NCBI GenBank assembly: GCA_007922225.1
Contig: ML679968.1
Coordinates: 6,936,075 to 7,000,074 of the forward strand
Direction of reading: 5' to 3'
Source: Emydura subglobosa
Lineage: Eukaryota; Chordata; Testudines; Chelidae
Length of the DNA stretch: 64,000 nucleotides
The notes beneath the pieces are model-generated. The model did no database searches, had not been told where the DNA came from, and saw only the letters and a list, made by a program, of their open reading frames with translations. Shown in pieces: positions 49,299 through 60,276 of the stretch. Position 1 is the first letter of the stretch, and every line of letters begins with the position of its first letter. A program made the position numbers and the translations under genes.

Positions 49299-49557
49299 GG
49301 GCTTGTCTACACTAGTAGTGCTAGCGCTTCTAATGAAGATGCTGTATGCCAACAGGAAAGCGCTCTCTTCTCGGCATAATTACTCTACCTCTGGGAGATG
49401 CGGAAGCCATGTCAGCATGAGAGCATCTCCTACCAACATAGCACCCATGTGGACAGCACTTAGGTCACTGTGGCTTTCACTCCTCGGGGGGGAGGGGTGT
49501 CTTTTTCACTCTCTTGAGCAATGTAAATTAGATCGACTTAAGTGGTAGTGTACACCT
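49299..49557. repeat. 3-bp-TSD inverted-repeat element, diverged
   Basis: Starts GGGCTTGTCTACACTAG and ends GTGGTAGTGTACACCTG. The interior (GCACCCATGTGGACAGCACT) resembles other copies. Its target duplication is not clear. Confidence 0.65.
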
Positions 49558-49624
49558 GTTCAAGAAAAATAATCCTTTTTCAGCTAAAAGAATATTTGTG
49601 TTCAGTTTCATTTCATTTTTCGGT

Positions 49625-49643
49625 CCCCCCCCCCCCCCCCCCC
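49625..49643 (+). repeat. C19 homopolymer
   Basis: Nineteen consecutive C bases, followed by a pyrimidine-rich and then purine-rich tract to about 49700. Confidence 0.95.
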
Positions 49644-50499
49644 TTTCCTCTCCCTTTTCCCCTACTGAAAAAAAGGGAGATGGGGGAAGGAGGGGACCTG
49701 AAAACTGAACGGAAAAAAAAAGTTCAATTCAAAATGACAATTTCCATTCTGACTCCATTCCATTAGCTGAAAAATAAAAAACGCCCGAAAAAGTTTTGTT
49801 CTCCGCTTAGCTCTAATTTTTTCCCCCAGAAAATATTTACACCATTTGTCAAACAGTCCTATTCAGAACATTTGCATTTTATCCATCAGCCATTCTGCCC
49901 TTGTCCAGGCTGCAGTACAAATCTACATCACCTTAACAATAAAAGACATAAGAAACAGCACACACATAAACCCTGCATCATATTACAATATTTTTTAAAC
50001 TATACTTGAACTTCTCCATGCAGAAAAATATTTTGGCTAACATTTCACTGGACAGGTAGAGTGAAAATTTCTGATTATTTTTGATGGTTAGAATTGCAAA
50101 AAGTTTCAGCAGTAAATCATCCTCAGCAGGCCTCATCAAACTGTTCTACCGTAGATATAGCACAGCACTACATCAACCTGAGATTTCATCTTTTTCTGAC
50201 ATGGCCAAGGTTTACATAGGTCACAATTACAAAAAGAAGGCTCTTGCATTGACCCACTCTCTCAGCAAGTGTTAGACCCCAGCACAAAACTGCTGAAGCC
50301 TAATTCAGTGGGGAAGTTGCAGCTAGTTAGTTATTGGCTCTCTAAAACTATATAGACTTAGGAAGAGATGGGTCCTGGATGGAAACTTCAAGGGTTGCCA
50401 TACATTAGGAAGGAAGATTAGGCTGAGGATTTTGAAGTGTTATGTTGGTTATCAACAAAGCCACTATCTCCAGGAAGGAGGTGAGAGTTTGAACATTAA
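49644..50499. other. Unassigned DNA
   Basis: No gene seen. The first part is a pyrimidine/purine-asymmetric stretch (CTTTCCTCTCCCTTTTCCCC, then AAAAAGGGAGATGGGGGAAG). Confidence 0.4.
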
Positions 50500-50742
50500 G
50501 GCCTTGTCCACGCGCAAAAGTTGCACTGCTTTAAACATACACCAGTATAGTTAAAGCAGCACAGCCCATCTTTTCTGGACGCAGTTATAGCTTATTCCCC
50601 TTCTCACATTATACTGCTACATCAGTACAACTCTTCACTCTAGGAGTTGTACCAATAGAAGTATATCATTTAAAAGAAAAAACAAATCACATCCCTAACC
50701 GAAATAGTTATACTAATACAAAAATTGTGCACAGATCAGGCC
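50500..50742. repeat. 3-bp-TSD inverted-repeat element
   Basis: Starts GGCCTTGTCCACGCGC and ends GTGCACAGATCAGGCC. TAA flanks both ends (50497-50499 and 50743-50745). Confidence 0.75.
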
Positions 50743-50874
50743 TAACATGCTCTCACAGTAACATAAATATTAAATTGACTTCGCTATTTTTAGTCATCCC
50801 GGGGACAAGAGATTAAAAAGGGCAGCTCAAAATGAACCCTGTGTAAAAGCAACTTTCTTGAATGGTGAAAGTTT

Positions 50875-50899
50875 AAAAAAAAAAAAAAAAAAAAAAAAA
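50875..50899 (+). repeat. A25 homopolymer
   Basis: Twenty-five consecutive A bases. No element with a matching 3' end is obvious upstream. Confidence 0.9.
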
Positions 50900-51454
50900 G
50901 GCCTCTTGTATCCATTTGACCCTTTGTTCCCCCTGATCCTGGTTTCAGGATTGATGCAAAAATACATTTTTGTCCCATGACTTTAAGTGAAGCATTTCTA
51001 GATCTCAATTGTTTTGGCAATGAATTGTATGCCAGAAGCACAGGGACTCTGGGAAACTGGAACACAAAACACATACATGGCCTTTTTCACTGATCCTCCC
51101 TCCTTAGCAGCTCTTGCTGGATCAACTTGTACTATTTCAGTGTTGGAGGAAGCCTAGATCAGATATATATACACTTAACTTACTGCAGCCACTTCAGGTA
51201 TTTCAAATTCAGTGGCTGACACTTCAGGTCAAAATCTCAAATGTGATCTCACCCTTTGGTGCCACTCAAGCAGTAAAAGGGAGACGTTCTCTATAACTGG
51301 CCAGCTGAGACCTCCCCTGATTATGGGAGTAGCTGGCATAACACCAGGGACCCTCACCTGGCACATAATTGGTAGAGCTGGCTCCTGTGCCAGCTGTCTG
51401 TCCCCTGCCCCCATACCCGGGCTTTGGTGTACAGGGCATGCCAGACCAATTACC

Positions 51455-52242
51455 GCAGAGGCTGATGTCCACACTACCCTCCTTGGGTCGGTTTGCGCGT
51501 TCTCACCAGGAGCACTTCCACCAACCTAAGAGGGGCAGTGTGGGGAGCTGAGAGCCAGGTCTCTGAGCTCCCAGCCGGGAGCCCCATAGGCTGGCTCCCG
51601 GTGGGCCCCCTTTCCCATTCCCTGCCAGGAACCAGTCCCAGGCTTCTCCCATCCCCGTTCCCCACCAGGAGCCAGGGGAAGCCACCAGGTGCTTCCCCCC
51701 TCCCCGTTCCCAGGGGGAAGCAGCTGGGCGCTTCTGGCCCCTGGGGAGTGGGGTCCAGTTGCCTGGGTTTCTCCCCCACATGCCCCTGCCCCCTCCCCAG
51801 CCTTGAAATTAACAAGGCTGAGCTGTGAAATTGACAAGGCTGCCAGCTCCCAGCAGAGAGTGGATGGAGAAGCTCAGGGCTTCTCCCTTCCCCGGTCACA
51901 GCCAGGAGCCTGGATCCAGACGCCCGGGGTTCTCACTGGGAGTGGGAACCAGTTGCCCAGGTTTGTAGCAGCCTTGGCTTCAGCTTTCTTGTCAATTTCA
52001 CTGCTCCAGCAAAGCCGTGAAATTAACAAGACTGACAGCCCCACCACCTATGTAAGGGGAGGCAGTGTCTACACTGACACTGCATTGCCCTAACTAAGGC
52101 AATAAAAGCCCTACGTGTCTCGTCAAGGTGGTTTTATTTTGTTGAAAAACAGGGCAGTTTTTCGGCAGAGAGGTGACTGCAGGGTGTACACCAGCACTGT
52201 TTTGTCGACAAATGCTGACTCTCCTGTGTAGACCAGCCCTTA
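51455..52242. repeat. Long, GC-rich member of the TGTCTACAC family
   Basis: The start (CTGATGTCCACACTACCCTC) matches the interior of 3653-3890. The end (CTCCTGTGTAGACCAGCCC then TTA) is the family terminus. The interior (about 51540-51960) is strongly GC-rich and includes repeated GGGAGCCAGG/CCCGTTCCC-type motifs. The open frames on both strands here reflect GC content and internal repetition, not genes. The left terminus is not identifiable; it may extend to about 51190. Confidence 0.65.
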
Positions 52243-52570
52243 GAGAAATCTTTAGGCTGCTCTGATTTATGCCTGGGCTAGAGCCAGTGTACAGCAGGGA
52301 GCTATAAAACTGGCTTGACTCCTCCTCTGTGCATACACACACTTCTGCACTGAACAGAGCTCAACTGCAAGAGAGGATCTGGCCCACAAGGTGTAATGAA
52401 AATCAGACACAACTTAAAAGGAGAAAAAAATAGATAAATGTTAACTATCTATAAAGTATGAATCTTCTTATGAACTTTGGCAAGTCTATACCAAAAATAT
52501 TCACTAAACTTTCAAAGAAACAGAAATAAATTAATGAAATCAAATCTATAGCATCCGAAATATACAGTGT

Positions 52571-52574
<4 letters not shown>

Positions 52575-52616
<42 letters not shown>
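52575..52616 (+). repeat. (AC)21 microsatellite
   Basis: An uninterrupted AC run of about 42 bases. Confidence 0.97.
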
Positions 52617-52618
<2 letters not shown>

Positions 52619-53636
52619 CATTTTCCTCATCGAAATCCATACAGGCCAAGTAACATAGCGTGTCTACCAATTTAATCCTCACATTTTTCATCCTTAAAAG
52701 CTCTAATTTAGTGCTCACAAATGTAATTGCCAATTCTTGCTTCAGGGACTTCTGGTAACTTGCTCAAAATACAGGGACACCTGTCTTCAGTGACCACTCA
52801 AGGGACCAAAAAAATCTTTTCCTTTATTGCTGCTCTCTTCTGATTTACAGTTTGCCAAAAAAAATAAATAAATAAAAGTGAAGGTAGGAAGGTCAGGGCC
52901 AGTTAGTGCCCCATCTGGCATTGTTTGTTTATTTTGGGAGGATGGCTCTGTTCTTAAACCATGAACAACCCCCATCTCTGCTATAACATCTTAGATCTCT
53001 CTCCTGGCAGCAGCTGGGGCAGGCAGCTGAACAGCTACCACTGTGAAACAGAGGAAGCCTTGTGAAGGACTACACTACAACTCAGACGGGAAAAGGGGAG
53101 GGAAAGATTTAGCACTCCCAGCATCTGCAAAAAGCCTGCTGAGGAGCAAAACATGAACACTGACTTCCATCCCCCACCTCAGGTATCTATTATTGTGGGA
53201 AGGAAGGAGCAGTCAATCACCTGAGGCAAAAGGGTGGCTGGGGTCGCTGACAGAGGTGGCATTCTAATAAAGGTGGAGCAGAATTTTATACCTTCCACTT
53301 GAAGATACTTTGGGGGGTGCGGGGGATGGAGTCTCAAGACAAAAGAGTGTGATAAGGGAAATCTTTTTAAAGAGGTTATATTCTACATGGTAGATCAATG
53401 ACAACTTATATACAAGTGATCATAACTTGATCAAATGTATAATGTGCAAGCAGAATAAAGACCATTAATATATATACTTGGTGCTTTAACAGGGCCAGTT
53501 TCACAACGCCAAAAATTATGAGCCAAATCAGCTGGGAGGAGGAACTGAATCAGGAAAAGATGAATAATAATTGGGAATAATTGCCAGCTACCCAAAAAGT
53601 CACAATCCCTGATTGATGTTGATGGATGTGCTCAAT
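52617..53636. other. Unassigned DNA
   Basis: No gene seen. Confidence 0.45.
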
Positions 53637-53654
53637 AAAAAAAAAAAAAAAAAG
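53637..53654 (+). repeat. A18 homopolymer at a LINE boundary
   Basis: AATAAA merges into this A-run immediately before the LINE starting at 53655. Confidence 0.9.
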
Positions 53655-53766
53655 GCCTGGTTTAGAGGGGAATTGAAGGCAGCTACAAAGAATAATATAT
53701 AACAAATGGAAGAAAGGGGAAGTTGATAGTAATGAATATAAATCAGACATTAGGAATTTTAGAAAA

Positions 53767-54227
53767 TTGATAAGGGAAGCAAAGGGACATAGGGAAATAT
53801 TTATGGCAGCAGAGTTAAGGACAGTACGAAATTTTTCAAAATATATTAGGAACAAAAAGAATCTTGACCATGATATTTGTCCATTTCTAGATGGAAATGG
53901 TAGAATTATCAATAATAATGCAGAAAAGGCAGAAGTGTTCAATAAATATTTCTGTTCTGTATTTTGGGGGAAAAAACAGATGATCTGGTTTTATCGTATG
54001 ATGATGAAAACACACCTTCCATTCCACTGCTATCTCTGGAGAGTGTTAAACAGAAGCTACTAAAGTTAGACATTTTTGAAACAGCAGGTCCAGATAACAT
54101 CGATCTAAGAGTTTTAAAAGACCTGGCTGAAGAGCTCGCTGGACTGGTGATGTTTATTTTCAATAAGTATTGGAGCACTGGAGAAATTCCAGAAGATGGG
54201 AAGAAAGCTAAAGTGCTAATTTTTTAA
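53767..54227 (+). pseudogene. CR1-like ORF2 linker and RT N-terminal remnant
   Basis: Two overlapping frames (53767-54063 and 53964-54227) each carry part of one ancestral protein, so a frameshift lies near 53965. The upstream part matches the endonuclease-to-RT linker (ELRTVRNFSKYIRNKKN, NNAEKAEVFNKYF). The downstream part matches the RT fingers (LEELAGL-like LAEELAGLVMFIFNKYW, TGEIPEDGKKAKV). The catalytic FADD box should lie further on, near the interrupting insertion and beyond, where I see only decayed sequence. Confidence 0.8.
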
Positions 54228-54534
54228 AAAGGTAAATGGGATGACCCGGGTAATTATAGGCCTGGCAGCCTGACATCAATCTCAGACAAGATAACGGAGT
54301 GGCTGATAGGGGAGTTGATTAATAAAGAATTAAAGAAGGATAATGTAATTCAAATCTACATGGGTATATGGAAAATAGATCCTGTCAGACTAACTAGATA
54401 TCTTTTTTAATGAGACTACAAGTAGGGATGGTAAAGGTAATAGTGTTGACGAAACTTCAGTCAGGCATTTGACTTGGTAGCATATGACATTTTGATTTAA
54501 AAACTAGAATGATATAAAATAAACATGGCACACA

Positions 54535-54705
54535 TTGAATGTATTACCTAGGGAGGTGGTGGAATCTCCATCTTTAGAGGTTTTTAAGCTGCGGCTTGAC
54601 AAAACCCTCGCTGGGATTATTTAGCTGAGGTTAGTCCTGCTCTGAGCAGGGGGTTGGACTAGATGACCTCCTGAGGTCCCTTCCAACTCTATGATTCTAT
54701 GATTA
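54535..54705 (+). mobile_element. Young CR1 3' end inserted in the older LINE
   Basis: About 170 bases of well-preserved CR1 3' end: CCTAGGGAGGTGGTGGAATC (coding end), CAAAACCCTCGCTGGGATTA, GGGGGTTGGACTAGATGACC and a CTATGATTCTATGATT tail. It matches 29818-30000 in reverse with few differences, whereas the flanking LINE is far more diverged. It is an extreme 5' truncation, normal for CR1. Confidence 0.85.
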
Positions 54706-55725
54706 AAATCCGTCTGTCTATACATTTCAAAATGTAATTGTAAACAGGGATTAGTCAACAAGGGGTTGTGTTTCCAATGGAGTCCCGCAGGTATTGGTTC
54801 TTGGCTCTACCTTATGTAAGAGTTTTATCAATGTCCTGGAAGAAAACATAAAAATATCACTGATAAAGTTTACAAATGACCCAAAAACTGGGTAAGTGAT
54901 AAATAATGAAGATGACAAATCGCTGATTCAGAGCGATCTGGATCACTTGGTAAATTGGGTACAAGCAAACAAATGTGTTTTAACATGGCAAAGAATGTAG
55001 GCCATACTTACAGAATGGGGGACTCTATGCTGGGAAGCAGTGACTCTGAAGAAGAATTGGGGAGGGGAGGAGAGATAGATAATCAGCAGAACATGAGCTC
55101 ACACTGTATCCAAAAGAGCTAATTGTATCCTGGGATGCATAAGCAGGCAATTCTCCAATAGGAGCAGAGAGATTATTTTACCTTTGTATTTGGCACTGGG
55201 GCAACCACAGTTGGAATACTGGGTCCAGTTCTGGTGTCCACAAATCAAGAAGGATGTTGATACATTGGAGAGGGTTCAGAGAAGAGCCATGAGAAGGATT
55301 AGCAAACATTTCTTAGACTCAAGGAGCTTAGCTTATTTAGCTTAACAAAGAGAAGGATAAGAAGTGACTTGATTACAGTCTGTAAGTAACTCCATGAGCA
55401 ACAGATATTTGATGATGGGCTCTTCAATCTATCAGAGAAAGAGCTACCACAATCCAATGGTTGGAAGTTGAAGCTAGACAAATGCAAACTGCAAATAAGG
55501 TGTGAATTTTTGACAGTGAGCATAATTAACCATTGGAACAATTTACCAAGAGTCATGCTGGATTCCCCATCACTGGCAATTTTAAAATCAAGATTAGATT
55601 CTTTTTTTCTAAAAAATATGCTCTAGGAAATATTTTTGGCAAAGTTTTAAGGCCTGTATTATACAGGATGATCAGATCACTATGGTCCCTTCTGGCTTTG
55701 GAATCTATGAATCTATGTCAGCATG

Positions 55726-56233
55726 CTCCATTTAGTTATGACTTCTTACTGTTCTTCCTGAACCATTTTCTTTTTGTTTCTAAATTTCCAAATTGTTAGC
55801 ATCTGTCCTCTTGATTTCCTGTTTTTTTGCCAACAGGAATAAACTCTTGCAATTCAATGTTATTAATTTTCTTCAGAATTATAAATTCTAAGTAGACATT
55901 ATTGAAATATTTTGCCAATGAAATAGTCCCCCTTTCTAATCTTAGGCTGTAGGCTAATATATTCTGACCACATCAATTTCAGTTACATAATAAAGCCCAA
56001 AATCTATAACGGAAATATTACACATTAAAAGTTCAATTCTCAAAGATTTACTTCTAAAGCTGATGGACCAGGCTGTGTGTTTGGCGGTATTTGTGGTCAG
56101 GTCAACAGCCTTATTTACACTGGTCATTTCCCCCATGAAGTTTGTCACTCCAAGAAGAGCTGCAATAGTAACAAGAATGAGAAACTTTAAGGAATATGTT
56201 AGTGCAGGTGCAGTCAATGGACACATAAGACAT
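55726..56233. other. Unassigned AT-rich DNA
   Basis: No gene or element boundary seen. Confidence 0.45.
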
Positions 56234-56236
56234 TCA

Positions 56237-56610
56237 GGTCATGTCTACACCATAAAATTATGTCAACTTAACTTACATCAGTATACAGCCACCGCAGTTA
56301 TTAAATTGCTTGTGTGGGCGCACACTTGGCTCCTTGTGTCAGCAATACACATCCTCACCAAAAGCACTTGTATCAATTGTATTGCCAGTTTGGGGCATTG
56401 TGGGACAGCTCCTGAAAGTAACAGTCGAGGTAAGCAAAACAGCAGCTGAACTGACACTAATTACATCAACTGTGACTTGGGGAGGTGGTGTTATTAATAG
56501 AGAAGCACTTACGTCAGCGGGAGCTAAATTTAAGCGAAGACATTTCCACAGGTATGTTGACTGACACAAGACAGCTTAAGCTGACCTAACCGGGTAGCGT
56601 AGACCAGGCC
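56237..56610. repeat. 3-bp-TSD inverted-repeat element
   Basis: Ends GGTCATGTCTACACC and GCGTAGACCAGGCC are inverted repeats. TCA flanks both sides (56234-56236 and 56611-56613). The plus-strand frames here are not genes. Confidence 0.75.
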
Positions 56611-56832
56611 TCAGAAGTCAGAAAACATGCCTAACATTTTGCCTACTCAAATCGCTATTTTTATTATTATTACTGATTGTAAATAGTCCATGAACTAAAA
56701 TAGATCACTCCAAGATACTAATGCCTCAAAAACTCCTTATTGGCAAACTGATTGCTTTTCAATAGCATCAAAATACACATATATATTTTACACATTCTAA
56801 CTGTATAAAATACAAATATGAATGATATAGCC

Positions 56833-57353
56833 CAGTGGTTCCCAACCTGTGGCCCAGGGGCCAAAAGTGGCACGCGGCAGCTTTCAAAGCAGCCTGCGTC
56901 TCCCCTCCTGCTGGCTGTAGAAGGAAGCCGCAGCCTAAGGACCCAGGAGGTTCATGTTTCCATGGGGCTAAGACCAGTGCAGGCTTCTTGCTGCAGCCAA
57001 GATCAGCCCTCTCCTCCCTCTGGCTGTAGCAGGGAACAGGGCGAAGGGCCTGGGTCCCTAGGCAACAGGGTCCCTGCTGGAGCCAGATGGAGGGGAGCAC
57101 TGATCTTCCATCTCTCAGGCTGCCGAAGAGAGCCACTGCATAGAGACTCAGGGGAAGCCCATGGAGCTATAAGACACTTGCAGTTTCCCTACTGCAGCCA
57201 GGGAGACGGGAGATGAGCAAGGAGGCTGCCTCCTCACTGAACTCCTTCCGTCTGGCTGCAGTGGGGGGGGGGCTGCTGGCGGAGACTGGTGGCCCTTCAG
57301 CGTTGTAAAAATAATATCAGTGGCCCTTGAGCCAAAAAGGTTGGGAACCACTG
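56833..57353 (+). mobile_element. hAT-type non-autonomous DNA transposon, copy C
   Basis: Terminal inverted repeats CAGTGGTTCCCAACC and GGTTGGGAACCACTG are perfect over 15 bases. Flanking 8-bp duplications ATATAGCC (56825-56832) and ATCTAGCC (57354-57361) match 7 of 8. The interior is GC-rich and its open frames on both strands have no transposase similarity. It is a different family from copies A and B, because its termini and interior differ. Confidence 0.85.
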
Positions 57354-57361
57354 ATCTAGCC

Positions 57362-57734
57362 CATTGCATAATACAAGAATCAATATCACCAAGTGGCTAT
57401 AATTGAAAAATAAAAATAGAACATTGCTTGAATAGACAGGGCTTTCATTTGATCTCATCCGAAGAATCTCCTTTTCACCCTCTTTCAAATGGCCATGTTG
57501 GAAGGCCTTAAATATTTAAGGAAGTTCTTTCCAGAGTTTCTTTCAGATAGTCTTTCAATTAAGAGTGAAAGCTAATTGGATTGGTATTAAAATGTTCAGA
57601 CATAATCCACATTCTAAGCGTAAAATGAAGCTCTTCCCCTAGAACTGCAACAGACCATGGTGCGATGGCAGAGCTTCCCACACTCAACACAGACCAGAAC
57701 CGGATAATTCTGCCTGAGTTACTCAAAGTAGAAG
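57362..57734. other. Unassigned DNA
   Basis: No gene seen between the hAT-type element and the DIRS element. Confidence 0.45.
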
Positions 57735-58078
57735 AAAAGACAGTTACTTACCTTGTAACTGTTGTTCTTTAAGATGTGCTGCTCATGTCAATTCCATTCT
57801 AGTGTGTGTGCCTCCGTGCATTGTTACCAGAATTTTTTTTCCCTTCAGGAGTACCCGTAGGGCCAGCTCCGGTGCCCCCTGGAGTCCTACACACCTGCCG
57901 CGGTATATGAGGTGCCGCCGACCCTATGCTCCCTCAGTTCCTTCTTGCTGTCCACTCCGACAGCGAGGACGGGGGACAGGTCATGGAATAGATATGAGCA
58001 ACACTCGAAGAACAACAATTACAAGGTGAGTAACTGCCTTTTCTTCTTCGAGTGTTTGCTCATGTCGATTCCATTCTA
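57735..58078 (-). repeat. DIRS inverted terminal repeat and internal complementary region (copy 2)
   Basis: Three arms of one sequence: 57735-57800 (CAGTTACTTACCTTGTAACT, GCTCATGTCAATTCCATTCT), its reverse complement at 57985-58040 (GATATGAGCAACACTCGAAG), and a reverse arm at 58040-58078 (TTCTTCGAGTGTTTGCTCAT). This terminal-plus-internal complementarity is the hallmark used for circularisation in DIRS elements. Confidence 0.75.
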
Positions 58079-58116
58079 GGTAACTCACAAGCAATACCTT
58101 GGAGGTGGGCCCAGAG

Positions 58117-59398
58117 TTACCAAGGAGCTGCCTGAAGCACTGCTCTGCTGAACCCAGCATCATCCCACGCCTGCTGGACAATGGTATAGTGGGCCGTGAA
58201 GGTATGCACCGATGACCAGGTGGCAGCTCTACAGATGTCTTGCTCCAGCACCTGCGCCAGAAAGGCTGCCAAGGAAGCTTGCGCTCTGGTGGAGTGGGCC
58301 GTGACAACACCCGGTAGAGGAACCTTCGCCTGCTCATAACAAAAGTTGATGCAGCAAGTTATCCAGGAGGAAATGCGCTGGGTGGAGACAGGTAAGCCCT
58401 TCATCTTATCTACCACTGTAACAAAGAGTTCGGTAGTTTTCCGAAATAACTTAGTGCATTCAATGTAGAAAGCTAATGCCAACCTAATGTCAAGTGTGTG
58501 CCACCTCCATTCTTCCTCCGAGCCATGGGAAAGAACACTGGGAGAAATATATCTTGGTTAGAATGAAATTGAGACACCACCTTGGATAAGAAAGCAGGAT
58601 GAGGCCACAACTGGACCTTGTCCTTATAGAAGGTTGTGTATGGCAACTCTGAGGTAAGCGCGCTAATCTCAGAGATTCGTCTCGCTGAGGTAATCGCTAC
58701 CAGGAAGGATACCTTGCCAGGAGATCACTAGCAATGGACAGGCTCAAAAGGGAGACCCGTGAGCCAAGACAGAACTAGGTTCAAATCCTAAAGAGGCACT
58801 GGATCTCGAACCTGAGGGTAGAGCCTCTCTATTACTTTCAGGAACCTAATCATCATGGCATGGGAAAAAATTGATTTCCCTTCTAGCGGAGGGTGAAAGG
58901 CCGAGATGGCCACCAGGTGAGCTTTCAACAAAGCCATAGCCAGGCCTTGCAGCATAAGGTGCAATAAGTACTCCAGGATAGCCTGAATTGATGACCGTTC
59001 AGGCAGAATTCCATGGGACACTGCCCAGCAGGTGAATCGCTTCCATTTGGCCAGATATGCAACCTGAGTGGAAGGCTTTCTACTACCCAGAAGAATTTGC
59101 TGAACCTGCAACAAACTGGCCCATTCCTCTGGGTTCAACCATGGAGTCTCCATGCCATGAGATGCAGAGACTCCAGACCCGGGTGCAATAAGCAGCCTTG
59201 GTCCTGGGGGAGGAGATTGTGCCACCGAAGCAACTCCAGTGGCGGGACGATGACAGATCTAGCAGTATGCTGAACCAATGCTGGCGGGGCCATGCCAGCG
59301 TTACCAGGATGATGTTTGCTCTGTCCCTCTTGATTTTCAGGAGAACTCTGTGTAACAGCAGAATGGGCGGAAATACGTACATCAGAACCCCTTTCCAC
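58117..59398 (-). pseudogene. DIRS tyrosine recombinase (frameshifted)
   Basis: The recombinase integrates the circular DNA copy. The N-terminal helical DNA-binding region is at 59225-58788 (LLGSRKPSTQVAYLAKWKRF). A stop follows near 58790, and the frame changes. The catalytic domain then shows its first arginine in an ITSARRIS motif (Arg codons about 58677-58682), the HxxR box (AHSTRA, about 58296-58285), and the nucleophilic tyrosine position in TFTAHY (about 58188). The segment 58482-58117 is 121 codons and open. Thus R, H, R and Y survive but are spread over at least two frames, so no intact protein is made. The polymerase frame 59382-59083 overlaps the N-terminus, as in DIRS elements. 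Confidence 0.88.
59083..59382 (-). pseudogene. DIRS polymerase C-terminal extension
   Basis: A 99-codon frame downstream of RNase H carrying YVFPPILLLHRVLLKIKRD and ILVTLAWPRQHWF, the conserved post-RNase H segment (FPP...K...WP.Q.W) of DIRS polymerases. It overlaps the recombinase N-terminus in another phase. I could not identify the methyltransferase-like domain of some DIRS elements here. Confidence 0.7.
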
Positions 59399-59536
59399 TG
59401 TAAGAGAAAGGCGTCAGATAGGACCCCTCCTCAAGGCTGCAGAGAGAACAGAACTGCAGGCACTTCTTGTCCCATCTGGATGCAAACAAGTCCACTTGGG
59501 GAAAGCCCCACCTCTTTAAGATCTTAGCAGCTACCC

Positions 59537-60259
59537 TCAGGTGGCGCTACCAGTAATGGTGGGGTAAAAAGACCTGCTGAGGCGGTCTGCTGTGTTGTTT
59601 CTGATGCCCGGAAGGTGAGAGGCTATAAGGTGAAAATCGTGGCTCACTGCCAGGTTCCACAGACATAATACCTCCCTGCAAAGGGTCAAGGAGCGGGCCT
59701 CCCCCCTTCCCCCCCGCCTTTTAATATAGTACATGGCAGCGGTATTGTCTGTCAGCACCCACACTATCTTGCCTGCAATGAAGGGAAGGAACACCTTGCA
59801 AGCAAGACATATCGCCCGTAGCTCCCTCACGTTTATGGGAATGTCTTGCTCCTCCCATGACCAAACCCTTTGCATGCTGTGGTTAGAGCTGATATGGGCC
59901 TCCATTCGAGGCATCCAAAACCAATATGACCGAGGGGGCAAGCTCCTCGAATGGCATGCCCCGCAGCACCGAGCGAGATCCTGCCACCATTCCAGTGCGG
60001 AAAGGACGTGCGGAGGGACTGTGACCATTCGGCCCAATGAGTGCCCGCTCGGGACGTACACCGAGGCCAGCCATGACTGGAGCGGCCTGAACCCTACGTG
60101 TGTGAACCTTACTACATATGTGCAAGCTGCCATATGTCCCAGCAGCTGCAGACAAGACCTGGCTGCTGTGATGGGGCACTCACGCAGGCGAGTAATAATG
60201 CCCAACTTGGCTTCGAAGCACGGTTGGGGCAGAAACGCTCTGGCCCACATGGAGTCCAT
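59537..60259 (-). pseudogene. DIRS RNase H domain
   Basis: A 240-codon open frame following the reverse transcriptase. It removes the RNA strand during element replication. Features in order: connection (HMAACTYVVRFTHVGFRPLQ, residues about 47-66); INVRELRAICLACKVF (residues about 140-155) with the catalytic glutamate; VLTDNTAAMYYIKRRGG (about 166-182) with the catalytic aspartate; and LPGIRNNTADRLSR (about 218-231) with the last aspartate. This is the best-preserved coding part of the element. The frame breaks on both sides, at 60260-60276 from the reverse transcriptase and after 59537 before the C-terminal extension. Confidence 0.88.
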
Positions 60260-60276
60260 GATCGCTTCAAAGAATT

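Larger units (their letters stand above)
53655..55725 (+). mobile_element. Old CR1-like LINE, interrupted by a young CR1 tail
   Basis: Plus-strand ORF2 remnant running from the endonuclease/RT linker through the 3' tail. Recognisable parts: linker (REAKGHREIF, KYIRNKKNLD, FNKYFCSVFW) at 53767-53960; RT fingers (AGPDNIDLRVLKDLAEELAG, GEIPEDGKKAKVL) at 53964-54227; then DDPGNYRPGSLTSIS near 54240-54290. The C-terminal part (GGAATACTGGGTCCAGTTCT) lies near 55210. The tail ends GGTCCCTTCTGGCTTTGGAA then TCTATGAATCTATG at 55725. Many frameshifts and stops, and a 54535-54705 insertion, make it dead. Confidence 0.8.

Noticed and set aside
51474..51899. Long open frames on both strands in GC-rich DNA
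   Set aside because: They lie inside the GC-rich, internally repetitive interior of a transposon-family member. Low stop density follows from GC content, and frames are open on both strands at once.
56818..57216. 132-codon plus-strand frame
   Set aside because: It overlaps the hAT-type element at 56833-57353, including its terminal repeat, and has no transposase similarity.
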